This document shows, one piece after another, positions 31,397 through 38,361 of a stretch of DNA of 38,361 nucleotides. Source of the stretch: Thermoplasmata archaeon. GTDB lineage: Archaea > Thermoplasmatota > E2 > DHVEG-1. Below the pieces are notes generated by a model that saw only the letters and a list, made by a program, of their open reading frames with translations, did not search any database and was not told where the DNA came from. The first letter of the stretch is position 1, and every line of letters begins with the position of its first letter. Location of the stretch: positions 83,048-121,408 of the forward strand of contig JAHWGK010000001.1 in the NCBI GenBank assembly GCA_020054495.1. The letters are read 5' to 3'. The position numbers were made by a program, and so were the translations under genes.

Positions 31397-32003
31397 CGGT
31401 TATCTCCTCTTTTGATACCGGATATTTTCGTAGAAATACTAAAAACAATGCGATTCCTGTGATAATGAGGACTCCACCCATGCCAAGAAAGTACATCTCA
31501 AGATCCCGTTCTAATGTTTTAAATTCTATCACAGATGCAGCAATGACTCCTATTACAGATAGGGCGGCAAAGATATAATATCGTGTGATTCCCACTTTAT
31601 AACCTATATAGAGAAATGCACCAGTTGTCAGTATTCCATAAAAAACTAATGACCAATTATGCCAAAGGCTTAGGTCCCAAATATTCCCTATGACAGGTAA
31701 GACAAATACCATAAACAAAACGATAAACATATAGAGAAACATTACCACTATAATCTGTTTTGCCATTTTTGAACTTGGTCGAGCATAGCCAATTCTTGGG
31801 TATGTAAAATTGTTTCTTATGAAATGCATACACATTGGCCCGAATATTGGTAAGAAAATAAGTAGTATGGGAAGATTTTTTGTGTGAATGTACCCTGCGA
31901 TTGAGAAAAAAATAACACCGAAAACAAGTTCCATAAGACCATCTTGATTTGAATCTTTAAACGCTTTTTTCTCCATCTGTTTCAGATTAATTTTTTTGGT
32001 CAT
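31386..32003 (-). CDS. Membrane protein co-encoded with the winged-helix regulator
   Basis: 205 residues with about five or six transmembrane segments following a charged N terminus (KINLKQMEKKAFKDSNQDGLMELVFGVIFF). YPRIGYARPSSKMAKQII between helices two and three is a conserved-looking cytoplasmic loop. The DGLMEL-x-x-G start is shared with membrane proteins found beside HTH_34-type regulators in archaea and bacteria. GGGAC lies upstream of the ATG. No transport or enzyme motif is seen; partner role is inferred from the overlap. Confidence 0.7.
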   Translation of the reverse strand: MTKKINLKQMEKKAFKDSNQDGLMELVFGVIFFSIAGYIHTKNLPILLIFLPIFGPMCMHFIRNNFTYPRIGYARPSSKMAKQIIVVMFLYMFIVLFMVFVLPVIGNIWDLSLWHNWSLVFYGILTTGAFLYIGYKVGITRYYIFAALSVIGVIAASVIEFKTLERDLEMYFLGMGGVLIITGIALFLVFLRKYPVSKEEITDDN

Positions 32004-32084
32004 TTTAATGTCCCTATATTATATATGTCGTTTGTAGTATATAATACTTTGCATTACAAAGTTGTTTGCAAATGTAAAAGATTT

Positions 32085-32187
32085 GTGTTAGCAGGTTCTA
32101 ATATATGCAATGATTAGAGATTAAGAGTCGCATTATCTTTTATGATTGGAGCTTGTTAGGTAATAATTTCATACCTAGCAGGTTTTA
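32085..32187 (+). repeat. Complete interspersed repeat unit (degenerate left core, body, right core)
   Basis: GTGTTAGCAGGTTCTAATAT (left core degenerate), ATGCAATGATTAGAG, ATTAAGAGTCGCAT, TATCTTTTATGATTGGAG, CTTGTTAGGTAATAAT and right core TTCATACCTAGCAGGTTTT. Core-to-core distance is about 80 bp. GGTAATAATTTCATACC makes a small hairpin at the right core. Confidence 0.9.
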
Positions 32188-32201
32188 AAAAATAATTAAA
32201 C

Positions 32202-32636
32202 CTATTTTTTTATTTTTAAAGGTTTTTTGTATTTTTTGGCATTTCTTTTATGTTCTTCAGGATATAAAACAAATTTCCCTAAACTTGGATCATCTGTGTA
32301 TCCCATTCTAAAGTCTACTCTATATCTATAAAAAAATGGGTCTCGCCCTAATAAAGAAACAGGTGGATCTTTTGAAGATTCTAATGAAACATTAAATGGA
32401 ATTTTTTCTACACATTTTTTTCTTGAAGTTCCAAATTTCATTTCAATTTCTATCTCACCAACACTAGTTTTTCCAGTAATTCCACAAGTTTCACCACTTT
32501 TTTTAAGTTTTGAGATATTAACTCCAAAAGCATCTTCTACAATTTCTCTTCTAATTATTGAGTAATCAGCTCCTGAATCAACTAATATCCATGTTGGAAA
32601 ATCTATGGAATTATAAGTTAAAATAATTCGTAACAT
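32202..32636 (-). CDS. Retropepsin-like aspartic protease; N terminus extends upstream without a usual start codon
   Basis: 144 residues from ATG 32636, with FPTWILVDSGADYSIIRREI giving the catalytic Asp20 (DSGA) and VSLLGRDPFFYRYRVDF the late G-R-D motif. One D-S-G motif per chain means it works as a homodimer, as in archaeal/bacterial clan AA proteins. Conserved-looking sequence continues upstream of this ATG in frame (SSLSYPFTPIEINGKTVLRP, back to 32711), but no ATG, GTG or TTG is present there before the TGA that ends the DUF5678 ORF. Thus either readthrough of that TGA, an unusual start, or a sequence change has to be assumed. Role unknown. Confidence 0.75.
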   Translation of the reverse strand: MLRIILTYNSIDFPTWILVDSGADYSIIRREIVEDAFGVNISKLKKSGETCGITGKTSVGEIEIEMKFGTSRKKCVEKIPFNVSLESSKDPPVSLLGRDPFFYRYRVDFRMGYTDDPSLGKFVLYPEEHKRNAKKYKKPLKIKK

Positions 32637-32711
32637 TGGCCGAAGAACAGTTTTTCCATTAATTTCGATAGGGGTAAACGGATAAGAAAGAGAAGAAGAC
32701 GAAACGACACC

Positions 32712-32948
32712 TCAGGTTGTTACGGAGCCTTCAGGAACTCGCAAATACAATGGAATTGTTTTCAGTTGTAATTTTGTAACTTTTTTTAATACAGCTTTTA
32801 GTGAATTGTCTCTAGCAATTACCTCTTTATCATGAACCGCAATCCATTGTCCACTATACTTAGATAGACCTTGCATAACTAACCATTGATAATCAGAATT
32901 AAGTTGTTTTTCATCGATACTTTTTTTTGGCGAATTCATTTCTAACAC
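32712..32948 (-). CDS. DUF5678-like protein, in frame with the aspartic protease
   Basis: 78 residues. SDYQWLVMQGLSKYSGQWIAVHDKEVIARDNSLKAVLKKVTKL...IPLYLRVPEG is the DUF5678 pattern (W-L, Y-x-G-x-W-I-A-V, then V-P). The gene is in the same frame as the protease and separated from the extended protease frame only by TGA 32712-32714. DUF5678 proteins are often encoded next to retropepsin-like genes in archaea. Function unknown. Confidence 0.75.
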   Translation of the reverse strand: MLEMNSPKKSIDEKQLNSDYQWLVMQGLSKYSGQWIAVHDKEVIARDNSLKAVLKKVTKLQLKTIPLYLRVPEGSVTT

Positions 32949-32996
32949 CTAATTATTATATCTAGTCATATTAATAATCTTTCTTATAAACTTTAA

Positions 32997-33135
32997 CAAG
33001 AGGTCATTGAAAGTATTATTTTTTAAAATATATATTAAACTCTAATCATAAAGTATGATTGGAGCCTAAGAATAGTATTATGTTTTATGATTAGAGTTTG
33101 TTAAATATGACATTGTTATGTATATCTAGTGGGAT
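32997..33135 (+). repeat. Composite repeat: 52-bp module, palindrome, body and degenerate core
   Basis: GAGGTCATTGAAAGTATTAT... to AAACTCTAATCATAA (32999-33050) is nearly identical to 16727-16778. AATCATAAAGTATGATT makes a local palindrome; GGAGCCTAAGAATAGTATTA, TGTTTTATGATTAGAG and GTTTGTTAAATATGAC follow; TATATCTAGTGGGATTATT is a decayed core. Together with the leader of the SBBP gene this fills the 313-bp gap; nothing else is evident in it. Confidence 0.85.
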
Positions 33136-33261
33136 TATTTTGAACAAAATAAATTTTTTAATTAATTTTTAGCTATTTTGTAAAAATTATTAATGTCAAC
33201 TTTTAATTATTGGCATCTAGTTTCTTTATTAAACACAATTAAAAAAGATGGAGGTAATATA

Positions 33262-35055
33262 ATGAAGAAAAATTTATCATTAAAAATAGTAGGTATTTTT
33301 GTAATGGTGATGTTGATTACAACTGCATTACCTGCATTGGGTCAGATAAATAATGTAAAAGTCATTAAAAAAACTTTTAATGATCCCACTTGGGAATGGG
33401 CAAGAGGCGGCGGAGGTTTTTCACTTGATTACGGAAAAGATGTCACTGTTGATAATAATGGAAACGTCTACATAATCGGAAAATATTTTGCTTTGGCAAC
33501 ATTCGGAGCAACTACGTTGACTGGTTATGGCCCTATCGATAGCTGGGATATCTTTGTAGCAAAGCTAAACACTAATGGTGACTGGCTATGGGCTGTAGGT
33601 GCCGGAGGTACTTTTAATGACGAAGGAGCTGGAATTGCTCTGGATGATGATGGCAACGTCTACATAACTGGGACATTCTACGACGTTGCATGGTTTGGAA
33701 ACATCACGTTGACTGCATATGGTTATCAAGATATTTTTATAGCAAAACTAGACAACGATGGTAATTGGCTATGGGCTTTGAGAGCTGGTGGGCATGCTGG
33801 CGAGTCGGCATATGGGATTGCTGTTGATGGTAGTGGGAACAGTTATGTAACTGGGCATTTCATGAATTTAGCAACGTTTGGGACAATCCCTCTTAATAGT
33901 GAGGGAGGTGCTGATGTTTTTGTTGTAAAGCTGGATACTGGTGGAAACTGGTTATGGGCGATACGTGGTGGAGGTAGTTCACCTGATTATGTATGTGATA
34001 TTGCTTTGGATAGCGATGGAAATACCTATCTAACTGGAGATTTTGAGGGTTCAGCAACGTTTGGAGCAGATACGATCACTAGTTTGGGTAATGTTGATGT
34101 TTTTATAGCAAAGCTAGATAACGATGGTAATTGGCTATGGGCTAGAAGCGGTGGTAGCAGTTCAATTGAGAGGGGATATGATGTCGCTGTTGACGATAGT
34201 GGAAACGCCTATGTAACTGGAGTGTTTTTGGTGTCAATAACGTTTGGAACGACCACGCTTACCAGCCAAGGCGAGTGGGATGTTTATGTTTTAAAACTAG
34301 ACACCAACGGAGACTGGCAATGGGCTGTGAGAGGTGGAAGCAGCTCGGCCGACGGCGCATGGGGTATTTCACTTGACAATAGTGGAAACCCCTATATAAC
34401 TGGAGTATTTACTGATTTCTCAACATTCGGAACAACCACACTAACAAGCCAAGGAATTCGTGATGTTTTTGCTGCAAAATTAGACGTTGATGGAGACTGG
34501 CAATGGGCTATAAGTGCTGGTGGAGCTGATTGGGATGAGGGATATGCTGTTGCTGTTGATAGCAGTGGATATGTGTATTCTACAGGGTACTTCGATGTAT
34601 CCGCAGCTTTTGGAACAACCACTTTAACAAGTGAAGGCGAATATGATGTTTTTATCGCGAAGCTGTCACATGAAGGTGTGAATCAACCCCCAGATACTCC
34701 AATAATAACTGGTCCGATTAACGGTAAAGTAGGCACATCTTATGATTATACCTTTAATGCTACCGATCCAAGTTCAGACCCTGTCATGTACATTATAGAT
34801 TGGGGAGATGATAATACAGAGTGGACAGAATATGGTGATTCAGGTATAGAATTTACCTTAAAACACACCTGGAATGAGAATGGAGAATATACAATCAAAG
34901 CGAAAGCAATAGATTTTAATGGTGCTGAGAGTGATTGGGGTGAACATACTGTAACCATGCCAAAAAACAAATTCTTAATGAATACATTAATCCAAAGTTT
35001 AATTGAGCGATTCCCGAATGCTTTTCGAATTTTTCGATATATCTTAAGAATATAA
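33262..35055 (+). CDS. Secreted SBBP-type seven-bladed beta-propeller protein with PKD domain and shared C-terminal tail
   Basis: 597 residues from ATG 33262, chosen for GGAGG (33250-33254) 7 nt before it; the same frame is open 23 codons further up without such a site. Signal peptide about 1-30 (ending ALPALGQ). Then seven repeats of about 60 residues, each with the pattern W-x-W-A, G-x-x-x-D-x-x-G-N-x-Y-x-T-G, F-G-x-x-x-L-T and D-V-F-x-A-K-L-D, the SBBP (seven-bladed beta-propeller) repeat. A PKD-type domain follows (about 475-570, DPSSDPVMYIIDWGDDNTEW) and the end IERFPNAFRIFRYILRI matches the tail of the protein at 17069. Probable surface adhesin or binding scaffold. Confidence 0.9.
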   Translation: MKKNLSLKIVGIFVMVMLITTALPALGQINNVKVIKKTFNDPTWEWARGGGGFSLDYGKDVTVDNNGNVYIIGKYFALATFGATTLTGYGPIDSWDIFVAKLNTNGDWLWAVGAGGTFNDEGAGIALDDDGNVYITGTFYDVAWFGNITLTAYGYQDIFIAKLDNDGNWLWALRAGGHAGESAYGIAVDGSGNSYVTGHFMNLATFGTIPLNSEGGADVFVVKLDTGGNWLWAIRGGGSSPDYVCDIALDSDGNTYLTGDFEGSATFGADTITSLGNVDVFIAKLDNDGNWLWARSGGSSSIERGYDVAVDDSGNAYVTGVFLVSITFGTTTLTSQGEWDVYVLKLDTNGDWQWAVRGGSSSADGAWGISLDNSGNPYITGVFTDFSTFGTTTLTSQGIRDVFAAKLDVDGDWQWAISAGGADWDEGYAVAVDSSGYVYSTGYFDVSAAFGTTTLTSEGEYDVFIAKLSHEGVNQPPDTPIITGPINGKVGTSYDYTFNATDPSSDPVMYIIDWGDDNTEWTEYGDSGIEFTLKHTWNENGEYTIKAKAIDFNGAESDWGEHTVTMPKNKFLMNTLIQSLIERFPNAFRIFRYILRI

Positions 35056-35105
35056 TAAATGTACAATGATTAGAGATCAATAAAAATATAACATTTTATG
35101 ATTTT
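35056..35105 (+). repeat. Repeat body fragment
   Basis: AATGTACAATGATTAGAG, then degenerate sequence and ACATTTTATGATTTTTTC. It starts at the stop codon of the SBBP gene and has no core. A different direct repeat begins at its right end. Confidence 0.65.
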
Positions 35106-35150
35106 TTCAATTAAAAAAGGTATCAATTTAATGTTTAAATCCCTGATTTT
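35100..35150 (+). repeat. Direct repeat, left copy (flanks the C25 peptidase gene)
   Basis: GATTTTTTCAATTAAAAAAG, TATCAATTTAATGTTTAAAT and CCCTGATTTT match 37465-37514 at roughly 80-85 percent. The two copies have the same orientation and bracket the peptidase gene. Confidence 0.65.
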
Positions 35151-35241
35151 TTTCTTTTGGTGTAATTTTATTTTTATTGAATAGACTCTATAATTAATTT
35201 TAACCAGATTATTATCTTTCGTTTAAATTATGAATATGAAG

Positions 35242-35283
35242 ATTTATATATGTATTAGTAGATGATTGTTTATATTTGGGAGG
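35242..35283 (+). promoter_or_regulatory. TATA box and Shine-Dalgarno of the C25 peptidase gene
   Basis: ATTTATATATG (35242-35252) is about 40 bp before the ATG at 35293; GGGAGG (35278-35283) is 9 nt before it. Confidence 0.55.
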
Positions 35284-35292
35284 TAAAAAAAT

Positions 35293-37188
35293 ATGAAAAT
35301 ATTTCTACCTTTATTGGTAGTAGGGATTTTAGTCCTTGGCGGACTTGGAGCTGTTGGAACTGAAAGTGAAAAAGAAAAATTAATATCTGATACTATCTTT
35401 TTTTCACAACCAATTATAAATGAAAAAGAAAAATATGTTTCAATAGAATTAAAGGAATCAACTCACAATTCTATGGATATAGGTAAACCAATGTTACCTG
35501 TGGTTACAAAGGTGTATACCTTTCCATTTGGTACTTGTATAGATAATGTTGAAGTGACTTTTTCCGAGGTTATAGAACAGGAGATATCAAAGTCTGTTGA
35601 GCCATCACCAGAGGTTTATCCATTGTCGATCAATGCTGTTAATAAAGTTAAAGAACCAGATACTGTGATGATGTATTCTGATATAGATGTATATCCAGAG
35701 CAACGATATGGATATAGAACTGCATCTGGTTTAAAGGATGAAGAACATGTTGTTTATCTTATTGTGAATCTTAATGTAGTTCAATATCAACCAAAAGATA
35801 ACACAATTTTTTATTCCACTAATGCAAAGATCGATATCACATATACTCTACCAGATAATCCTGTATTTTTCCCTGATGAATATGATCTGCTTATCATTGC
35901 ACCTGCAGAGTTTGAATCACCATTACAACCTCTTGTTGATCATAAAAACAACTTGGATCCACCTGTGAATACAATATTAGTAACAGTGGATGAAATACCA
36001 TCAGGTGTTGGTGTTGACAGGCAGGAGGATATAAAATATTTTATTAAAGATGCTATAGAAGAATGGGGTATTACATATCTTCTTCTTGTTGGAGCTGGTG
36101 TTGAAGGAGAAGAATTATTCCCTGTGAGAAATGCTTGGCTTCCATCTCAACCTCATGAAGAGTATTTCCCAAGTGACCTTTACTATGCAGATATCTATAA
36201 TGGTACTGGTGGTTTTTCAAATTGGGATTATGATGGTGATGGAAAATATGCTGAGTGGCCTACTGATTTCCCAAATGTAGATGTTGTTCCGGATTTGTAT
36301 CTTGGAAAACTTCCATGTAACAATGTTGATGAGGTCAATACAATAGTTGATAAAATAATTGATTACAAGGCACATAACAAGATGATGAAGAAGATTTTAC
36401 AATGCGGAGGCGACTCAGTACCAGGTGACCCAGAAGGAATATACGAGGATGAATTTTCAAATGAAAAAGTCATGGAAAAACTACCAGGTTATACCACAAC
36501 ACAATTATGGGGCTCTAATGGTAAATTAACAAAACAGAATATTGCAAAAGGTTTCAAAAACGGTGTAGATTTTGTTGATTTTTCAGGACATGGAAGCTGG
36601 GCTAGCTGGGCTACACATCCACCCAATGATGAAGACACATGGATTCCACCTCCAACATTAATCTCTAATTATGATGCATGGATCTATATGGACTATGACT
36701 TTTACATGGTTAACAATGCTAAAAAACTCCCTGTTATCGTTTTTACTGCATGTTCTAATCATAAATATACAGAGTCACCAAACTGTATAGGCTGGAAAGG
36801 ATTAAGTAAAAAGAATGGTGGTGGTATTGGATCATTTGCTGAAGCCGGTATAGGCTATGGACCCGGTGGAAGTGTATGTGTAGAGACATGTATAGGCTGG
36901 ATGGAAGTAAAAGCCTTTGAAGAGTTATACAACACAAAGGTACTTGGACAGGCCTGGTCAAATTGTGTCACAGATTACTACACAACTTTTTCAGCAGATT
37001 TAGATAGGTATGATTTCCAGACAATGGTAGAATTCTCAATGTTTGGAGACCCAACACTAGTAATTGAAGATGGAGATGATCCAAAAAATATACCAACCAG
37101 CACACCATTTTTAAACTTCCTAGAGAATCATCCAAATCTATTCCCAATACTCAGATTATTGTTGCAACGACTAGGACTTCAAAACTAA
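35293..37188 (+). CDS. Secreted C25-family (gingipain-type) cysteine peptidase with C-terminal tail
   Basis: 631 residues. Signal peptide MKIFLPLLVVGILVLGGLGA. Residues about 30-195 look like the N-terminal propeptide (beta-rich, with LPDNPVFFPDEYDLLIIAPAEF at its end). The catalytic domain (about 200-590) holds His433 in DFSGHGSW and nucleophile Cys487 in VFTACSNHK, both as in gingipains, and ends with SMFGDPTLVI. The C terminus, NIPTSTPFLNFLENHPNLFPILRLLLQRLG, is a variant of the tail on other secreted proteins here. An active extracellular endopeptidase for protein breakdown is expected, in contrast to the clostripain-like protein at 5992. It is flanked by direct repeats. Confidence 0.9.
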   Translation: MKIFLPLLVVGILVLGGLGAVGTESEKEKLISDTIFFSQPIINEKEKYVSIELKESTHNSMDIGKPMLPVVTKVYTFPFGTCIDNVEVTFSEVIEQEISKSVEPSPEVYPLSINAVNKVKEPDTVMMYSDIDVYPEQRYGYRTASGLKDEEHVVYLIVNLNVVQYQPKDNTIFYSTNAKIDITYTLPDNPVFFPDEYDLLIIAPAEFESPLQPLVDHKNNLDPPVNTILVTVDEIPSGVGVDRQEDIKYFIKDAIEEWGITYLLLVGAGVEGEELFPVRNAWLPSQPHEEYFPSDLYYADIYNGTGGFSNWDYDGDGKYAEWPTDFPNVDVVPDLYLGKLPCNNVDEVNTIVDKIIDYKAHNKMMKKILQCGGDSVPGDPEGIYEDEFSNEKVMEKLPGYTTTQLWGSNGKLTKQNIAKGFKNGVDFVDFSGHGSWASWATHPPNDEDTWIPPPTLISNYDAWIYMDYDFYMVNNAKKLPVIVFTACSNHKYTESPNCIGWKGLSKKNGGGIGSFAEAGIGYGPGGSVCVETCIGWMEVKAFEELYNTKVLGQAWSNCVTDYYTTFSADLDRYDFQTMVEFSMFGDPTLVIEDGDDPKNIPTSTPFLNFLENHPNLFPILRLLLQRLGLQN

Positions 37189-37651
37189 AATAAACTAATT
37201 CTTCTTTTTTCTTATTTTTTTACGTACTTGGTTAAATTATAGATTTTAAGCTCTAGCTTCTCCTTTAAGCAGGAATATTTTAGTAAATATTTGACACTTA
37301 ATCGAGAACCAATCGTTAAAACTAGTTGAGTTATAGATAAAGAGGATAAATTTGTTTATAAAATAGACACCTTTATCTTTTAGATGTTATTGAAATAGGG
37401 TTTATAAACCATATAGACTGATAAATCAATTTTCTTTTTTCAAATTACAATTTCTTTCATTTTTGATTTTTTCAACTAAAAAAAGATGTCAATTTAAGAT
37501 TTAAATTCCTGATTTTAAACTTTTTTGGCAATTTATGTAATATACACATTAATTTTTCTATATAATTGACTTATATGTGTATCTGTTTTTATAAAACATG
37601 TCATGGATTTTAGTAAAACAAATTATGTAAAATTATCAAAACTAGCAGGCT
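37189..37651. other. AT-rich intergenic stretch of 463 bp without genes
   Basis: A T-rich run shortly after the peptidase stop (CTTCTTTTTTCTTATTTTTTT, 37201-37222) probably ends its transcript. The right copy of a direct repeat lies at 37465-37514 and a repeat core at the far end. No ORF with coding character or tRNA was seen in the remainder. Confidence 0.6.
37465..37514 (+). repeat. Direct repeat, right copy (flanks the C25 peptidase gene)
   Basis: GATTTTTTCAACTAAAAAAA, TGTCAATTTAAGATTTAAAT and TCCTGATTTT correspond to 35100-35150, with one extra base in the A run. Confidence 0.65.
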
Positions 37652-37654
37652 TTA
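37632..37654 (+). repeat. Solo repeat core at the end of the radical SAM remnant
   Basis: ATTATCAAAACTAGCAGGCTTTA is a core with few changes. Its last TTA (37652-37654) is the TAA stop codon of the minus-strand radical SAM remnant. Confidence 0.65.
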
Positions 37655-37843
37655 TTGATTTCCTATATAAACTTCTCTAAAACTATTTTCATCTCTTTTA
37701 AGAGCCTCTTGGATATTTTGAATCATGACATCTCTATCCGGGGGAAGCTTCCCATTAACAGAAATATAATTAGTGTAATGGTCACTATAGATTTGACTTG
37801 TTACATTCAGATTTTTTATAACAAGGCTTTTGCACTTTTTGAC
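37652..37843 (-). pseudogene. 3' remnant of a radical SAM protein gene, cut by the adjacent IS
   Basis: Reading leftward from about 37800 the frame encodes SQIYSDHYTNYISVNGKLPP..., followed by IQNIQEALKRDENSFREVYIGNQ and TAA. S-D-H-x-x-N-Y-x-x-x-x-G-x-L-P-x-D is the usual C-terminal end of a group of radical SAM proteins (after the 4Fe-4S and SAM-binding barrel). The remainder of the gene, including CxxxCxxC, is missing: the frame meets a stop at 37844-37846 and the IS transposase gene begins 45 bp further. The 5' part may lie beyond the IS, outside the window. Confidence 0.65.
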
Positions 37844-37869
37844 TCACAGACATGTAAATAGGGAACAAG

Positions 37870-37896
37870 ATCATTCCATCCTTTGGATGGGATGAT
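37870..37896. promoter_or_regulatory. Hairpin overlapping the transposase start codon
   Basis: ATCATTCCATCC (37870-37881), loop TTT, and GGATGGGATGAT (37885-37896) pair at 11 of 12 positions plus one G-T pair in RNA. The right arm contains the ATG at 37892. In mRNA reading in from outside it would hide the start, a known way for IS elements to limit transposase synthesis. Confidence 0.55.
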
Positions 37897-38361
37897 GCTA
37901 TTTACACAAGAAATAAATGTTCTTGGAGATAAGCTGGAGATATATCGAGAATGCTTTTCTAAACCTCAATGGAACCATTTCAAAACATACATGAACGGTC
38001 TCCTACTTGGTGAGAAGAGTGAAAAGAACATACAAGACATCGCTTCAAATTCTATAGACGGTAAACATCAGAGTTCTCTTAACAGATTCATTACAAGACA
38101 TAAATGGGATGAGCGAAGGCTAAACGCTCTGAGGTTAAACGATAATATCCTTAACCGAGATGGAGGGGTTGTTATTGTGGATGACACCATCATTGAAAAG
38201 ACTGGTAAAGCTATGGATGGTGTAGGATATCTATATGATCATTCCCAAGGTAAAAGTGTGTTATGTCATGATATCGTATCAACATTTTACCGTAACGGGG
38301 AACAACGTGTCCCCCTGTTTTTTACTCCATACATTAAGAAAGAAATCGCAGAAAAAACAGG
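37892..38361 (+). mobile_element. IS701/IS4-like DDE transposase, 5' part (cut by window end)
   Basis: The frame from ATG 37892 (ATG ATG) stays open to the last base, about 156 codons. FSKPQWNHFKTYMNGLLLGEKSEKNIQDIA and HQSSLNRFITRHKWDERRLN form the N-terminal region, and GGVVIVDDTIIEKTGKAMDGVGYLYDHSQGK holds the first catalytic Asp (VDDT) in the IS701/IS4-type context. DDE enzymes of this class move by cut and paste. The left end of the element must lie between about 37805 and 37870; its terminal inverted repeat cannot be confirmed because the other end is outside. The second Asp and the Glu are also beyond the window. Confidence 0.88.

Noticed and set aside
4386-37654. Repeats as a CRISPR array
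   Set aside because: Copies lie hundreds to thousands of bases apart with genes between them, and no regular repeat-spacer pattern or cas1/cas2 is present. The RecB-like protein resembles Cas4 but is much longer and isolated.

Overview
The window looks like a chromosomal segment of an uncultured, AT-rich archaeon, most probably Thermoplasmatota of the Marine Benthic Group D / Thermoprofundales type. This is an inference. It rests on archaeal families (HTH_10, double Lrp, TIGR04076, DUF5678, PiT with its DUF47 partner), on TATA-box promoters followed by Shine-Dalgarno leaders, and on many secreted peptidases and adhesin-like proteins that share a PKD-type domain and a common C-terminal tail. 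No rRNA or tRNA was seen.

Layout. 1-9.3 kb: a 5'-truncated M28 peptidase, a secreted transglutaminase-like protein, an acetate-type (GPR1/FUN34/YaaH) transporter, a DUF3795 + GIY-YIG pair, a clostripain-like secreted protein lacking its catalytic His, and a secreted double nitroreductase-like protein. 9.4-14.6 kb: an HTH_10 regulator, then a lipoprotein solute-binding protein, a membrane histidine kinase and a single-domain response regulator in a row, facing a double Lrp regulator. 14.8-22.4 kb: an accessory region of small units (secreted unknown, Lys-rich microprotein, two RelE-type toxin-antitoxin pairs, second secreted nitroreductase, membrane protein, TIGR04076 protein, zinc-finger proteins, RecB/Cas4-like nuclease), nearly every boundary marked by a repeat. 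22.7-26.4 kb: zinc ribbon protein, MFS transporter, phosphate transporter with DUF47 partner. 26.7-32.0 kb: secreted protein with carboxypeptidase-regulatory-like domains, two ICMT-like membrane methyltransferases, and a leftward redox/regulatory cluster (DUF998, flavodoxin, MDR oxidoreductase, winged-helix regulator, membrane partner). 32.2-38.4 kb: retropepsin-like protease with a DUF5678 ORF, a secreted seven-bladed SBBP propeller, a secreted C25 (gingipain-type) peptidase, the 3' remnant of a radical SAM gene, and an IS701/IS4-like transposase running off the window.

The most unusual feature is an interspersed intergenic repeat family with about 19 recognisable copies or fragments. A complete unit is about 100 bp: a core (TCATACCTAGCAGGTTTT), a body with two TGATTAGAG nonamers and the block TTATGTTTTATGATTAGAG, then a second core. 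Every core I could find lies on the + strand, whatever the direction of the adjacent genes. In one copy the core forms a perfect 10-bp hairpin. Some copies overlap the stop codons of minus-strand genes. In the 15.7-20.6 kb stretch the repeats separate small self-contained gene units much as recombination sites separate cassettes, but no integrase is visible and the sites do not match canonical attC. A second notable theme is a shared C-terminal tail (ERFPN-x-F-x-[IV]-[LF]-R-Y-[IL]-[LF]-R type) on several secreted proteins, which may be an uncharacterised sorting or anchoring signal.
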